Below, piece after piece: positions 5,077-11,478 of a stretch of DNA of 28,668 bases. Within the stretch, counting starts at the first letter, position 1. Each line of letters begins with the position of its first letter. Origin of the DNA: a virus. The notes under the pieces are model-generated. The model did no database searches. It was not told where the DNA came from and saw only the letters and a program-made list of their open reading frames with translations. The position numbers and the translations under genes were made by a program. Location of the stretch: the IMG/VR virus record IMGVR_UViG_3300017776_000121, positions 1-28,668 of that record; one strand, given 5' to 3'.

Positions 5077-6871
5077 AATAGTTTTTTGCTATTGGCTGAT
5101 TTGTTTTTTTATATTTACCCTTAGAAAAGCTATCAGGTAAAAGCATATCCTCTGTAGTCTTATTAACACTAATATATCTAGACGTTATCTTATCAAAAGA
5201 CAATGCACAATCCCCAATAGAACCTACCCAAGAAAATCTACATTTCCAAATCATTATCTGACTTATGCTTGACCCTGATGGATTAGGTCTGTGTACTGTC
5301 ATCCCTATATCAGCCTTAGCAAACCAAGATGCACTACCTGATATATCGTATCCCTTAGGCGGTGGTACAGTTCCATCGTCTTTCCTCATCATCTTTGTTG
5401 GATGGGCAACAAACCAAATATGTATTCCATGAGCCTGAGCAAAAACTCTAAGTTTTGTCAGCATATCAGATATCCAATCAGTTTCGGATGTTGCGGTATC
5501 TCTTGATATGTAATTATATGGATCGATTACCACTCCCCTGACCCCGTGTCGCATAACCGCCACTTTCATTCTTTCTAAAATGCTATCCAAAGATGATAAA
5601 CTGCCATCAGCTTGATAGAGAAAAGAAAAATGATCTTGCACAAATCTTTTCCCATCTTGCAATTCTTCGTGATTAAGTTTAGGTGTCATGCCATCAAAGA
5701 ATGGCTTACCTTTATGCTTACTAATTAACTTAGCTATATGTATTCTAGGCTCGTTTTCAAAAGAGCATATCCCAAATTTCCATCCTTTTTCTTTTGCTAT
5801 GTTAATCATAATCTGATCTACAAACTCAGATTTACCGCTTGATGGATGCCCCGTGACTACGGACAACTGCCCCTCTACAACTGTGTATAATTCGTCTACC
5901 TCTTCATATCCAGTAGATACACCTGAGCCTATACCTTTTTCGTAAATGTCATCAACCTCTTCATAAAAATGAGAGGCATCGTATAAACCTGAAACTGGAT
6001 ATGGTACTGGATTAGATGCCAAATCATCCAACTTTTGTCTGCCATGCTTAACTAAAACTTCATTGGCATCCTTGCAATCCTCAGGATATTCTATCTTGTA
6101 ACATCTGTCTTTACCAACTCTCCTAGCTATCTCCTCAGCCATTGCCTGACCTGATTTATCGCTATCCATAGCTATGACAACCTTGTCACATAAATCCAAT
6201 TTCTTTTTGGCATTCCAAATAAATTTAAATTTACCATCTTCATGGGCATCTATCTTGCCATCCACAACTTTCATTACTGCCCCATGCGGTATTGATACAA
6301 CAGATTTGTACCCAACTTCCATGAAAGACAAGCAATCCATCTCTCCCTCGCAGATAATTACCCAATCGTTAGTTTCAACATTATCTATGTTGTAAAAGTT
6401 TACCGCTGATCCCTGAGAAGAAAAACCTTTATCAGGAAACGATCTTATCTTTGCAAAGTCTGTACTGCCTTTGGTGGTGTACGGAAAAACTATACAAGGC
6501 ATTTCTTTTTTCTCAGAGGCTATGTATTGCTTTACATATTTTAACCCCCCTAATTTTGCCGTGTTCTCTGATATTCCCCTACTTTTTAAGTATTTTATAC
6601 TGTCTGTATTTGCTGATAAATCTGACCAATTCTTGTTAACAGCGACCAATGGCTCTCTCCTTATTAGCTTAAAATTATTATCATTAAATCGTATTGAGCC
6701 ATTCTCAGTACAATGCCAACAATTATAAACGATTGTGTCGCTATTAACTCTTAGCGATAATGTTTTCTGATCTTTTTTCTTTCTGTTTGGAGAACAAAAA
6801 GGGCAGTTTACCTTGTGTTGACCACTACCTAGTCTGAGGGCTTTTGCCCTTATATTTGATTTTAGTTCCAT
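5039..6871 (-). CDS. Primase-helicase, T7 gp4/Twinkle type
   Basis: Bifunctional replication protein that primes DNA synthesis and unwinds the fork. Numbered from the chosen start (610 aa): an N-terminal zinc ribbon C23-P-F-C26 ... C51-W-H-C54; a Toprim domain with EGEMD (E175) and DSDKSG (D236, D238); then a RecA-like SF4 helicase domain with Walker A GHPSSGKS (K347), a Walker B-like VVIDPYNYI, HIWFVAHPTK and SGSASWFAKAD. The C-terminal tail is acidic and ends DDDDEDVPF, which may bind a polymerase or SSB partner, as the acidic tail of T7 gp4 does. The start at 6871 is preferred over the upstream ATG at 6907 because TAGGAG lies just before it. All key motifs look intact. Confidence 0.93.
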   Translation of the reverse strand: MELKSNIRAKALRLGSGQHKVNCPFCSPNRKKKDQKTLSLRVNSDTIVYNCWHCTENGSIRFNDNNFKLIRREPLVAVNKNWSDLSANTDSIKYLKSRGISENTAKLGGLKYVKQYIASEKKEMPCIVFPYTTKGSTDFAKIRSFPDKGFSSQGSAVNFYNIDNVETNDWVIICEGEMDCLSFMEVGYKSVVSIPHGAVMKVVDGKIDAHEDGKFKFIWNAKKKLDLCDKVVIAMDSDKSGQAMAEEIARRVGKDRCYKIEYPEDCKDANEVLVKHGRQKLDDLASNPVPYPVSGLYDASHFYEEVDDIYEKGIGSGVSTGYEEVDELYTVVEGQLSVVTGHPSSGKSEFVDQIMINIAKEKGWKFGICSFENEPRIHIAKLISKHKGKPFFDGMTPKLNHEELQDGKRFVQDHFSFLYQADGSLSSLDSILERMKVAVMRHGVRGVVIDPYNYISRDTATSETDWISDMLTKLRVFAQAHGIHIWFVAHPTKMMRKDDGTVPPPKGYDISGSASWFAKADIGMTVHRPNPSGSSISQIMIWKCRFSWVGSIGDCALSFDKITSRYISVNKTTEDMLLPDSFSKGKYKKTNQPIAKNYYEKDDDDEDVPF

Positions 6872-7005
6872 GTTTTCTCCTACGCAATGCGAAAAAGATA
6901 GTGCCATAAAAAATCCTAGTCAACGAAAAAAAGATATTAATTTTATAAGTTTAGAAAACAAAAACTAATTCCCTAGAGTACCCCCAGATAGAACAACCAA
7001 CGTAA

Positions 7006-7021
7006 AAGTTAATTTTAACTT
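7006..7021. repeat. Palindrome AAGTTAANNTTAACTT, copy 3
   Basis: AAGTTAATTTTAACTT in the gap upstream of the primase-helicase gene, 3 bp from the first ACTAGT site of the adjoining repeat region. This is the only copy that neither touches a coding end nor lies within a gene. Confidence 0.85.
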
Positions 7022-7023
7022 CC

Positions 7024-7094
7024 ACTAGTATTACTAGTTATAACTAGTATATATATATTATATATTTATAACTAGTAGTACTGTTATAACTAGT
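7024..7094. repeat. ACTAGT repeat region; candidate origin or operator
   Basis: Five ACTAGT hexamers lie within 71 bp (7024, 7033, 7043, 7071, 7089). Three belong to direct repeats of TTATAACTAGT (7038-7048, 7066-7076, 7084-7094). The second and third hexamers form a perfect 16-bp palindrome, ACTAGTTATAACTAGT (7033-7048). Between repeats is a pure A/T tract (7049-7071). Iterons beside an A/T-rich tract upstream of a primase-helicase gene fit a replication origin; overlapping operators for this operon are equally possible. The last repeat overlaps the TAG stop of the upstream minus-strand gene. Confidence 0.6.
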
Positions 7095-7416
7095 TGGGAA
7101 AACTTCTGTTTTGAATTGTTCTTTTTAATTTCTCGCCCAAGTACCTAGCAACGATAGGTTTGCTAGTGGCAATTTTTTCTAAATGTATTTTTAATTTACT
7201 TGAATTTAATTCAGCCATATCGCAAACATCAACAAAATCATTGCTCTTCATCCAAATGGCTACGTTTAATTTTTCTTTTGGGCTACCTAAATAAAGATCA
7301 GAAATCGCTTGGCACATCACATATTTCCAAAGGCGACACTCTGACATGAGTTCTAGGTCTCTCTCTATCCAATCCCCAATATATGTACTTCTGTTTGACT
7401 TGTCTGTCATTAGCAT
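7090..7416 (-). CDS. Hypothetical protein, 108 aa, overlapping the resolvase gene
   Basis: The start at 7416 is chosen because AAGGA lies 7 nt upstream; an upstream ATG at 7455 would deepen the overlap and has no evident site. Even so, the first 119 nt overlap the RusA gene in another frame. The C-terminal part has the pattern of a small helical phage protein (LMSECRLWKYVMCQAISDL, then VAIWMKSNDFVDVCDMAEL): a tryptophan-containing helix, then a W-x-x-S-x-D-F-x-x-V-C-x-x-A segment. I have no firm family name. A later ATG at 7347 would start just before this conserved-looking part. Operon position suggests a replication-linked role. Confidence 0.6.
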   Translation of the reverse strand: MLMTDKSNRSTYIGDWIERDLELMSECRLWKYVMCQAISDLYLGSPKEKLNVAIWMKSNDFVDVCDMAELNSSKLKIHLEKIATSKPIVARYLGEKLKRTIQNRSFPN

Positions 7417-7690
7417 ATATTTTTCCTTGCATACAATCCAATATAACACTCTCATCTAAATCAGGTCTTCTCGAAGAGTAATATATAATTAACTCTACTT
7501 TTACGTCATTTTCAATAAGATTTTCTAATTGTGGGCATTGTAGGGCAAATATTTTCTCATAGTTCCTAGCTTTATCTGATTTTATGAGGGCAGGTCTTTT
7601 GCCAAATGTGACTATTTTTCTAGAGTTTGACTTACTTGCAGGCTCTCCCTCTATAATAAAATTTATTTTTTTATGGGTTTTTGTTGACAT
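7298..7690 (-). CDS. rusA: RusA-type Holliday junction resolvase
   Basis: A 130-aa protein of the usual RusA length. It has the N-terminal EGEPASKSNSRK segment and the central signature RRPDLDESVILDCMQGKIY followed by ANDRQV. The metal-binding acidic residues expected of the family would be D77, D79 and D95; K20 and R24 are basic residues in the N-terminal signature. RusA is a homodimeric endonuclease that nicks four-way junctions symmetrically; in phages it resolves branches before packaging or during recombination. First gene of the leftward operon, with its start 47 bp from the divergent Cas4-like nuclease gene. The 3' end overlaps the next gene by about 119 nt. Confidence 0.85.
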   Translation of the reverse strand: MSTKTHKKINFIIEGEPASKSNSRKIVTFGKRPALIKSDKARNYEKIFALQCPQLENLIENDVKVELIIYYSSRRPDLDESVILDCMQGKIYANDRQVKQKYIYWGLDRERPRTHVRVSPLEICDVPSDF

Positions 7691-7737
7691 ATTTGGGCTT
7701 TCCTATTACTTATAAAAATGCGTAAGGAGAAAATTAC
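7691..7737. promoter_or_regulatory. Divergent intergenic region, presumed promoters
   Basis: Only 47 bp separate the divergent starts of the resolvase (minus) and the Cas4-like nuclease (plus). The rightward gene has TAAGGAG 8 nt before its ATG; the leftward gene has AGGA about 10 nt before. An A/T-rich TTATAAAAAT in the middle could be a -10 element for either side, but I see no convincing -35 hexamer. Promoters are inferred from the divergence, not from clear motifs. Confidence 0.35.
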
Positions 7738-8643
7738 ATGAAAATAACCAATAAGTTTGGTATGCCACAACCTTTTGTGGACTTTGCCATAAACGATAAA
7801 TACAGTAAAGGCAAAGCTGACATATCTGTCACTACCTTGATAGATAGCCCCAAGATAAGATTGATGAAAGAAAAGCACGATCATGAAATAGAGGTCGATG
7901 CAGTTGATATGGTTTGGGCATTGTTTGGTACTGCGGTTCATTCTGTTTTAGAAAACTCAAAACAATCTAGCGATGTTATAACTGAGGAAAGACTTTATCA
8001 AGAAATTGATGGTTGGGTTTTGTCAGGTGCGGTTGATAGGCAAGAAATAAAAGATAACAATGTGACTATAGTTGATTACAAGGTTACGTCAGTTTGGTCT
8101 GTGATATACGGAAAACCTGAGTGGGAGAACCAATTAAATTGTTATTCTTTCCTAGTTTCAAACAAGATTGGTCTCTCTAAACAAAACGTAAGTAGCTTAA
8201 AAATATGTGCAATTCTAAGGGATTGGAATAGAAGAGATGCTGAAAGAAAAGAAGATTATCCAAAAGCACCCATAGTATTTGTTGATATACCTCTGTGGGA
8301 TCACGAAAAAATATCAAATTATATTAAAGAAAGAATGGCTTTACACCAAGAGGCACAGATTTTGTCTGACTTGCATGGAGATGTAGGTCTTTGTAGCGAC
8401 AAAGATATGTGGAAAAAGAATGATACATGGGCAGTAAAGAAAAAAGGTCAGAAGAGAGCCTTAAGAGTTTTAGATAGCGAAGAAGAAGCTATCAAGTACA
8501 TGGAATGGCATAATGAAACTGACAAAGCCTATATCAAAAAAACAAATTTAGAAATGGAATTTCGTAGTGGAGAGTACACACGATGTGGCAACTATTGTTC
8601 AGTTGCTGATTTTTGTAACCAATATAAAGAGAGGGTAAAATGA
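7738..8643 (+). CDS. Cas4/RecB-type PD-(D/E)XK exonuclease
   Basis: A 301-aa nuclease of the PD-(D/E)XK superfamily (PDDEXK_1/Cas4/AddB-C-terminal type). Visible motifs in order are GTAVHSVLE (H68), LSGAVD (D100), IVDYK (D113, K115) and the QxxxY motif QLNCY (Q132, Y136). The C terminus has three cysteines, C283, C287 and C293, as in iron-sulphur-cluster members; the fourth ligand is not certain. Such enzymes resect DNA ends, and in phages they often pair with a single-strand annealing protein, as here. Good ribosome-binding site. First gene of the rightward recombination operon; its stop overlaps the next start (ATGA). Confidence 0.85.
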   Translation: MKITNKFGMPQPFVDFAINDKYSKGKADISVTTLIDSPKIRLMKEKHDHEIEVDAVDMVWALFGTAVHSVLENSKQSSDVITEERLYQEIDGWVLSGAVDRQEIKDNNVTIVDYKVTSVWSVIYGKPEWENQLNCYSFLVSNKIGLSKQNVSSLKICAILRDWNRRDAERKEDYPKAPIVFVDIPLWDHEKISNYIKERMALHQEAQILSDLHGDVGLCSDKDMWKKNDTWAVKKKGQKRALRVLDSEEEAIKYMEWHNETDKAYIKKTNLEMEFRSGEYTRCGNYCSVADFCNQYKERVK

Positions 8644-8864
8644 AAGAACAAAAACCAAAAATTAAAAAAGTAATTAAAAAAGTTAAGAAAAGTGGTGTTG
8701 TTAAATTAAAGCCTAGAATAATAAGCGAAAGACCAAAGGATAGGTCTCTAATTGCTGAACATATTGTAGAGGCTACAAGTAAAGGAAAAGCAGATGATGT
8801 TTTTTTTCTTTGCAAAATTTTCTTTAAAATAAAAGACAAAATAAAATTATGGATGAAAAAATGA
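8640..8864 (+). CDS. Small lysine-rich protein, 74 aa
   Basis: Very basic: the first 30 residues are packed with K and R (KPKIKKVIKKVKKSG). A middle with alternating charge follows, then a hydrophobic-basic C terminus (VFFLCKIFFKIKDKIKLWMKK). It overlaps the nuclease by an ATGA and the next gene by 4 nt. Likely DNA-binding by charge alone; no family recognised. Confidence 0.6.
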   Translation: MKEQKPKIKKVIKKVKKSGVVKLKPRIISERPKDRSLIAEHIVEATSKGKADDVFFLCKIFFKIKDKIKLWMKK

Positions 8865-9553
8865 AAAGCAATATACCTGATAAGGTTGTCGAAACCTTAA
8901 AAGAAATCGGCATGACCCATCAAGAGGCAGGATGGAATTGTCACGGAACTTATGTACTTTTGCACAAAGCACTTGAAAAAGTGGCGGTTGCAAGAAAGAT
9001 AAAGTTTGATGCCCCTCAAATATTAGAAAGCGATAGCAGTAAACGTATTGTTAGCTTGATGGTTATGGGGCATATGGGAGACAAATCAGAATGGTCTATA
9101 GGCGAGGCATCTCCATCAAATAATAAAAATAGTTATCCATATGCTATGGCAGAGAAAAGAGCAAAGGACAGAGTGATACTCAAGTTAGTTGGTCTTCATG
9201 GAGATGTATATGCGGAAGATGAGGCTGACAGTTTTAAAGAAGAACGACCTGAGGAAATAAAGGGCGGTACTGTTGAGACAGAAGATAAAGATGATCTTCC
9301 TGAAGTAACATTTAAAAAATTAGATAATACTGAAGAAACTGTAAAAGGTATCGAGTTTATCAAAGAGGTCTTTATAACATTTTTACCAATACAACATAAC
9401 AGAGCAGACATAGTTGGTTTTTGGAAAAATAATAAAGAGGCAAGAGAGACACTAAAAGAACTCTCTTTAAAAGACTACGAAGAAGTAGAAATCGCTTTCA
9501 AAAAGAGAGCAGAAGAAATCGTAAATAACAAAGGAGAAAACGATGGAAAATGA
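8861..9553 (+). CDS. Probable single-strand annealing protein (Rad52/Sak-like)
   Basis: The start at 8861 is preferred (ATGA overlap, GGA 7 nt upstream); ATG 8849 is also in frame. The N-terminal domain, about residues 1-115, contains the segments EAGWNCHGTYVLLHKALEKVA, IVSLMVMGHM, EWSIGEASP and YPYAMAEKRAKDRVILKLVGLHG. The last resembles the helix of Rad52/Sak-type annealing proteins in which a conserved A-x-x-R-A-x-x-R pattern precedes a small hydrophobic helix. The rest is acidic. Its place between a Cas4-type exonuclease and an SSB-like gene matches two-component phage recombination systems. The assignment rests on pattern and context, so moderate confidence. Confidence 0.55.
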   Translation: MKSNIPDKVVETLKEIGMTHQEAGWNCHGTYVLLHKALEKVAVARKIKFDAPQILESDSSKRIVSLMVMGHMGDKSEWSIGEASPSNNKNSYPYAMAEKRAKDRVILKLVGLHGDVYAEDEADSFKEERPEEIKGGTVETEDKDDLPEVTFKKLDNTEETVKGIEFIKEVFITFLPIQHNRADIVGFWKNNKEARETLKELSLKDYEEVEIAFKKRAEEIVNNKGENDGK

Positions 9554-9878
9554 AAATAAGTTTACTGCAACGGGAGCCTTGTTTACCGCTAAAAACAAGA
9601 GAACTGAGAATAGTCCTGACTACTCAGGGTCTATGGAATTAGAGATGGATGTTGTAGATGATCTCATTGCACAAAAGAATGAGGGAATATCTCAACCAAA
9701 GGTAAATCTTGTTGGTTGGAAGAAAGTGGCAAAGTCAGGTGTTCCATATCTTAGGATAATATCTAATGTTGAAAAAGCAAGATTGGATGCAAAGGAAGAA
9801 ATGGCTGAAAAAAGACAAAACGATATAAAAAAAAATAATGCATCTGACGACAAGTTAGATGATGAAATACCATTTTAG
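9543..9878 (+). CDS. Probable single-stranded DNA-binding protein
   Basis: The 111-aa product has a beta-rich N-terminal part suggesting an OB fold (FTATGALFTAKNKRTENSPDYSG, VNLVGWKK, VPYLRIISNV). A charged linker then leads to a C terminus of DDKLDDEIPF, the acidic tail ending in I-P-F that is the hallmark of SSBs and recruits partner proteins. It starts 11 nt before the end of the annealing-protein gene, with GGAG upstream of the ATG. It would coat single-stranded DNA made by the primase-helicase and exonuclease. The fold is inferred, the tail is seen. Confidence 0.65.
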   Translation: MENENKFTATGALFTAKNKRTENSPDYSGSMELEMDVVDDLIAQKNEGISQPKVNLVGWKKVAKSGVPYLRIISNVEKARLDAKEEMAEKRQNDIKKNNASDDKLDDEIPF

Positions 9879-9889
9879 AGGAGAGTTAA

Positions 9890-10126
9890 ATGGAAGAAGA
9901 AAATAAAGTTTCTAATATAAATTTTGAGGCAGTTAAAACATCTATGATGCAAGATAAGAACGGAACTAACATCAGGCTGACCATACATCCTAATGATGTT
10001 CCTCAGGATTTACACAAAGATTGGGTTGGCTCTAGGTACATGGTTGTCATGGTTAAGTTAAATGAAGACGGAACACCTGATGAAAGGAAAGAAAATGACC
10101 ACGAAGAAGTCACAGAACAAAGCTGA
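9890..10126 (+). CDS. Conserved phage protein, 78 aa
   Basis: Small protein with a beta-strand pattern: IRLTIHPNDVPQDL, then WVGSRYMVVMVKLNEDG, followed by an acidic tail. The 'HP-x-D-x-P-x-x-L ... G-x-R-Y-x-V-V' pattern recurs in small phage proteins encoded among replication genes, as far as I can recall; the function is unknown. GGAG precedes the ATG. Its last 32 nt overlap the next gene. An association with the SSB just upstream is plausible but inferred. Confidence 0.6.
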   Translation: MEEENKVSNINFEAVKTSMMQDKNGTNIRLTIHPNDVPQDLHKDWVGSRYMVVMVKLNEDGTPDERKENDHEEVTEQS

Positions 10127-10331
10127 CATAAATGCTGACTATTTAACTTTAGATGGTGTTGCCAAGCTATTAACTATAAGTAGAATGACACTTTATAAAA
10201 TAATGAATGACGAGGATTCAAAATTTCCTAAAGGATTTGTTATAGTCAAGTCAGAAAAAAACAGACCCACAAAACTTTATAAGCGGTCTGAGGTTGTTAA
10301 TTGGTTAGAAAACCAAACTCCTAGAAGTTAA
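10095..10331 (+). CDS. AlpA/excisionase-like helix-turn-helix protein, 78 aa
   Basis: Start at ATG 10095, with AAAGGAAAG upstream; in-frame ATGs at 10062 and 10080 lie deeper in the previous gene. The product is a winged helix-turn-helix of the MerR/AlpA/excisionase group. YLTLDGVAKLLTISRMTLYKIM is the helix-turn-helix, then a wing (KFPKGFVIVKS) and the closing KLYKRSEVVNWLENQ typical of the family. In phages these act as transcription factors or excisionases; no integrase is seen here, so regulation is more likely. Its TAA stop lies inside a copy of the 16-bp palindrome, which makes it a natural, but untested, candidate to bind that site. Confidence 0.75.
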   Translation: MTTKKSQNKADINADYLTLDGVAKLLTISRMTLYKIMNDEDSKFPKGFVIVKSEKNRPTKLYKRSEVVNWLENQTPRS

Positions 10332-10340
10332 GTTTAACTT
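10325..10340. repeat. Palindrome AAGTTAANNTTAACTT, copy 4
   Basis: AAGTTAAGTTTAACTT contains the TAA stop of the helix-turn-helix gene (10329-10331), and its last base touches the ATG of the nuclease gene at 10341. It therefore occupies the position where a ribosome-binding site would be expected, and no Shine-Dalgarno sequence is visible there. A protein bound here could control the nuclease gene. Confidence 0.85.
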
Positions 10341-10784
10341 ATGAGACCTCTTTATGAGACAAATATTGACTTAAACTCAGAAAAAAAAGTTATGGACTAC
10401 GTTTCACAATGTTGGAACGTAGTTTATTTTAAACTGCCAATGTCTTACAAAATGGATTATGCAGTATATCGTGATGAGGCATTAGTTGGTTTTGCAGAAG
10501 TTAAGTGCAGAACGCATACTTTTGGAACATTTCCAACGTACATAATATCATTAGCAAAAGTTTTAGAGGCTAGAAGATTAGGAAAAGAAACAAACACAAC
10601 TCCCATTCTCGTTGTGTCGTGGCTAGGTGCGTTGGCTTATTTAGATTTTTTTTCCCCTTTCACCATCAAGCAAGGGGGTAGATCAGATAGAGGCGATTGG
10701 CAAGATCAAGAACCAATGTGCCACTATGAATTGAAGCATTTTAAAAAGGTAGGAGATATTAATGAAACTAGCAGATGGGTATGA
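10341..10784 (+). CDS. PD-(D/E)XK nuclease-like protein, 147 aa
   Basis: The core MDYAVYRDEALVGFAEVKCR shows the D-(x)n-E-V-K active-site pattern of small PD-(D/E)XK nucleases: D near residue 40, E and K near 53-55. Helices with FPTYIISLAKVLEARRLG and strands such as PILVVSWLGALAYL follow, as expected for the restriction-endonuclease-like fold. It may be a VRR-NUC- or endonuclease-like enzyme acting on recombination or host DNA; the exact subfamily is uncertain. No ribosome-binding site is visible because the palindrome abuts the ATG. The 3' end overlaps the next gene by 23 nt. Confidence 0.65.
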   Translation: MRPLYETNIDLNSEKKVMDYVSQCWNVVYFKLPMSYKMDYAVYRDEALVGFAEVKCRTHTFGTFPTYIISLAKVLEARRLGKETNTTPILVVSWLGALAYLDFFSPFTIKQGGRSDRGDWQDQEPMCHYELKHFKKVGDINETSRWV

Positions 10785-11025
10785 CGATGCATTCGTAGGT
10801 AGTAGTATAAGTGCCTTCGACAGAAAACAAGTGGCTATATATGATTATGATAAATGTTTGTTAATATTAATGCATGATTATGGCTTGGATGAAGAGACCG
10901 CTATAGATTGGTTTCATTTCAATGTCATAGGTTCGTGGGTTGGGGATGACACTCCAATATTTATAAATCAACATAGTGTCAAGAATATAGAAGATTACAA
11001 GGAGGATGATGATGAAGAAGAATGA
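10762..11025 (+). CDS. Conserved phage hypothetical protein, 87 aa
   Basis: Acidic 87-aa protein with a compact core (VAIYDYDKCLLILMHDYGLDEETAIDWFHFNVIGSWVGDDTPIF) and a low-complexity acidic tail ending DDDEEE. The 'M-x-x-D-x-G-(x)-D-E-E-x-A ... N-x-x-G-x-W-x-G-x-x-T-P' pattern recurs in small proteins of replication regions of tailed phages, to my knowledge without assigned function. GTAGGAG lies 7 nt before the ATG. The tail overlaps the DUF3310 gene start. Confidence 0.65.
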   Translation: MKLADGYDDAFVGSSISAFDRKQVAIYDYDKCLLILMHDYGLDEETAIDWFHFNVIGSWVGDDTPIFINQHSVKNIEDYKEDDDEEE

Positions 11026-11233
11026 CAATGTAAACAGACCTAAACACTATAGAAAAGGTAGTGTCGAGTGTATAGACGCAATCAAAAGTGCTACGGGAGA
11101 TGGCTACCAATTCTACTTACAGGGAAACATAATCAAGTACATGTGGAGATTTAATCATAAGAATGGATTAGAGGACTTGCAAAAGGCTCAATGGTATCTC
11201 TCAGAGTTAATTAAAATAAAAAAGAAAAAATGA
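11012..11233 (+). CDS. DUF3310 family protein
   Basis: A 73-aa protein with the DUF3310 signature in full: NRPKHYRKGSVECIDAI near the start, then QGNIIKYMWRFNHKNGLEDL followed by KAQWYLSEL. DUF3310 proteins are widespread in phages near nucleotide and replication genes; no verified activity is known to me. Of three consecutive ATGs (11006, 11009, 11012), the last is 6 nt after AAGGAGG and is chosen. Last gene of the rightward operon; the convergent late operon ends 245 bp away. Confidence 0.85.
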   Translation: MKKNDNVNRPKHYRKGSVECIDAIKSATGDGYQFYLQGNIIKYMWRFNHKNGLEDLQKAQWYLSELIKIKKKK

Positions 11234-11247
11234 TAGTATGATAGTAG

Positions 11248-11314
11248 TTGGTGCAAGATGGTCGCTTTTACGTTACTTTATGCGATCCCTAGATCAAAGA
11301 CCATCTTAAACCAA
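11248..11314 (+). other. Long imperfect stem-loop in the convergent gap
   Basis: TTGGT (11248-11252) and AAGATGGTC (11255-11263) pair with GACCATCTT (11299-11307) and ACCAA (11310-11314): 14 base pairs interrupted by one 2x2 internal loop. The 35-nt loop contains a further GATC-CCTA-GATC hairpin. No T-run follows on either strand. It may end the rightward transcript by a factor-dependent route, protect the 3' end, or act as a small RNA. I see no tRNA cloverleaf. Confidence 0.5.
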
Positions 11315-11447
11315 CGTATAAATCTACTTATTTGTCTCCGCCACATCTGGCTGCGGGAAAAAATACAATTAAAATCACTAACTTTTGGATACTTGGTCGT
11401 TTAACTTAGCTGTCATCCCGCTGCAGAGAAATTGGGCTATGATATAC

Positions 11448-11478
11448 TTAACTTTTAGCTATAAGTTAAAATTAACTT
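11448..11478. repeat. Palindrome copy 5 with an extra half-site
   Basis: The palindrome AAGTTAAAATTAACTT (11463-11478) abuts the TAA stop of the 3157-codon minus-strand gene at 11479, so on the minus strand the order is again stop codon then palindrome. An additional TTAACTT half-site lies 8 bp to its left (11448-11454), and another at 11401-11407, giving the densest cluster in the window. Confidence 0.85.

Noticed and set aside
11248-11314. Possible tRNA in the convergent gap
   Set aside because: The long stem pairs the ends of the element, but no cloverleaf with D, anticodon and T arms can be drawn, and no TTC-type T-loop is present.
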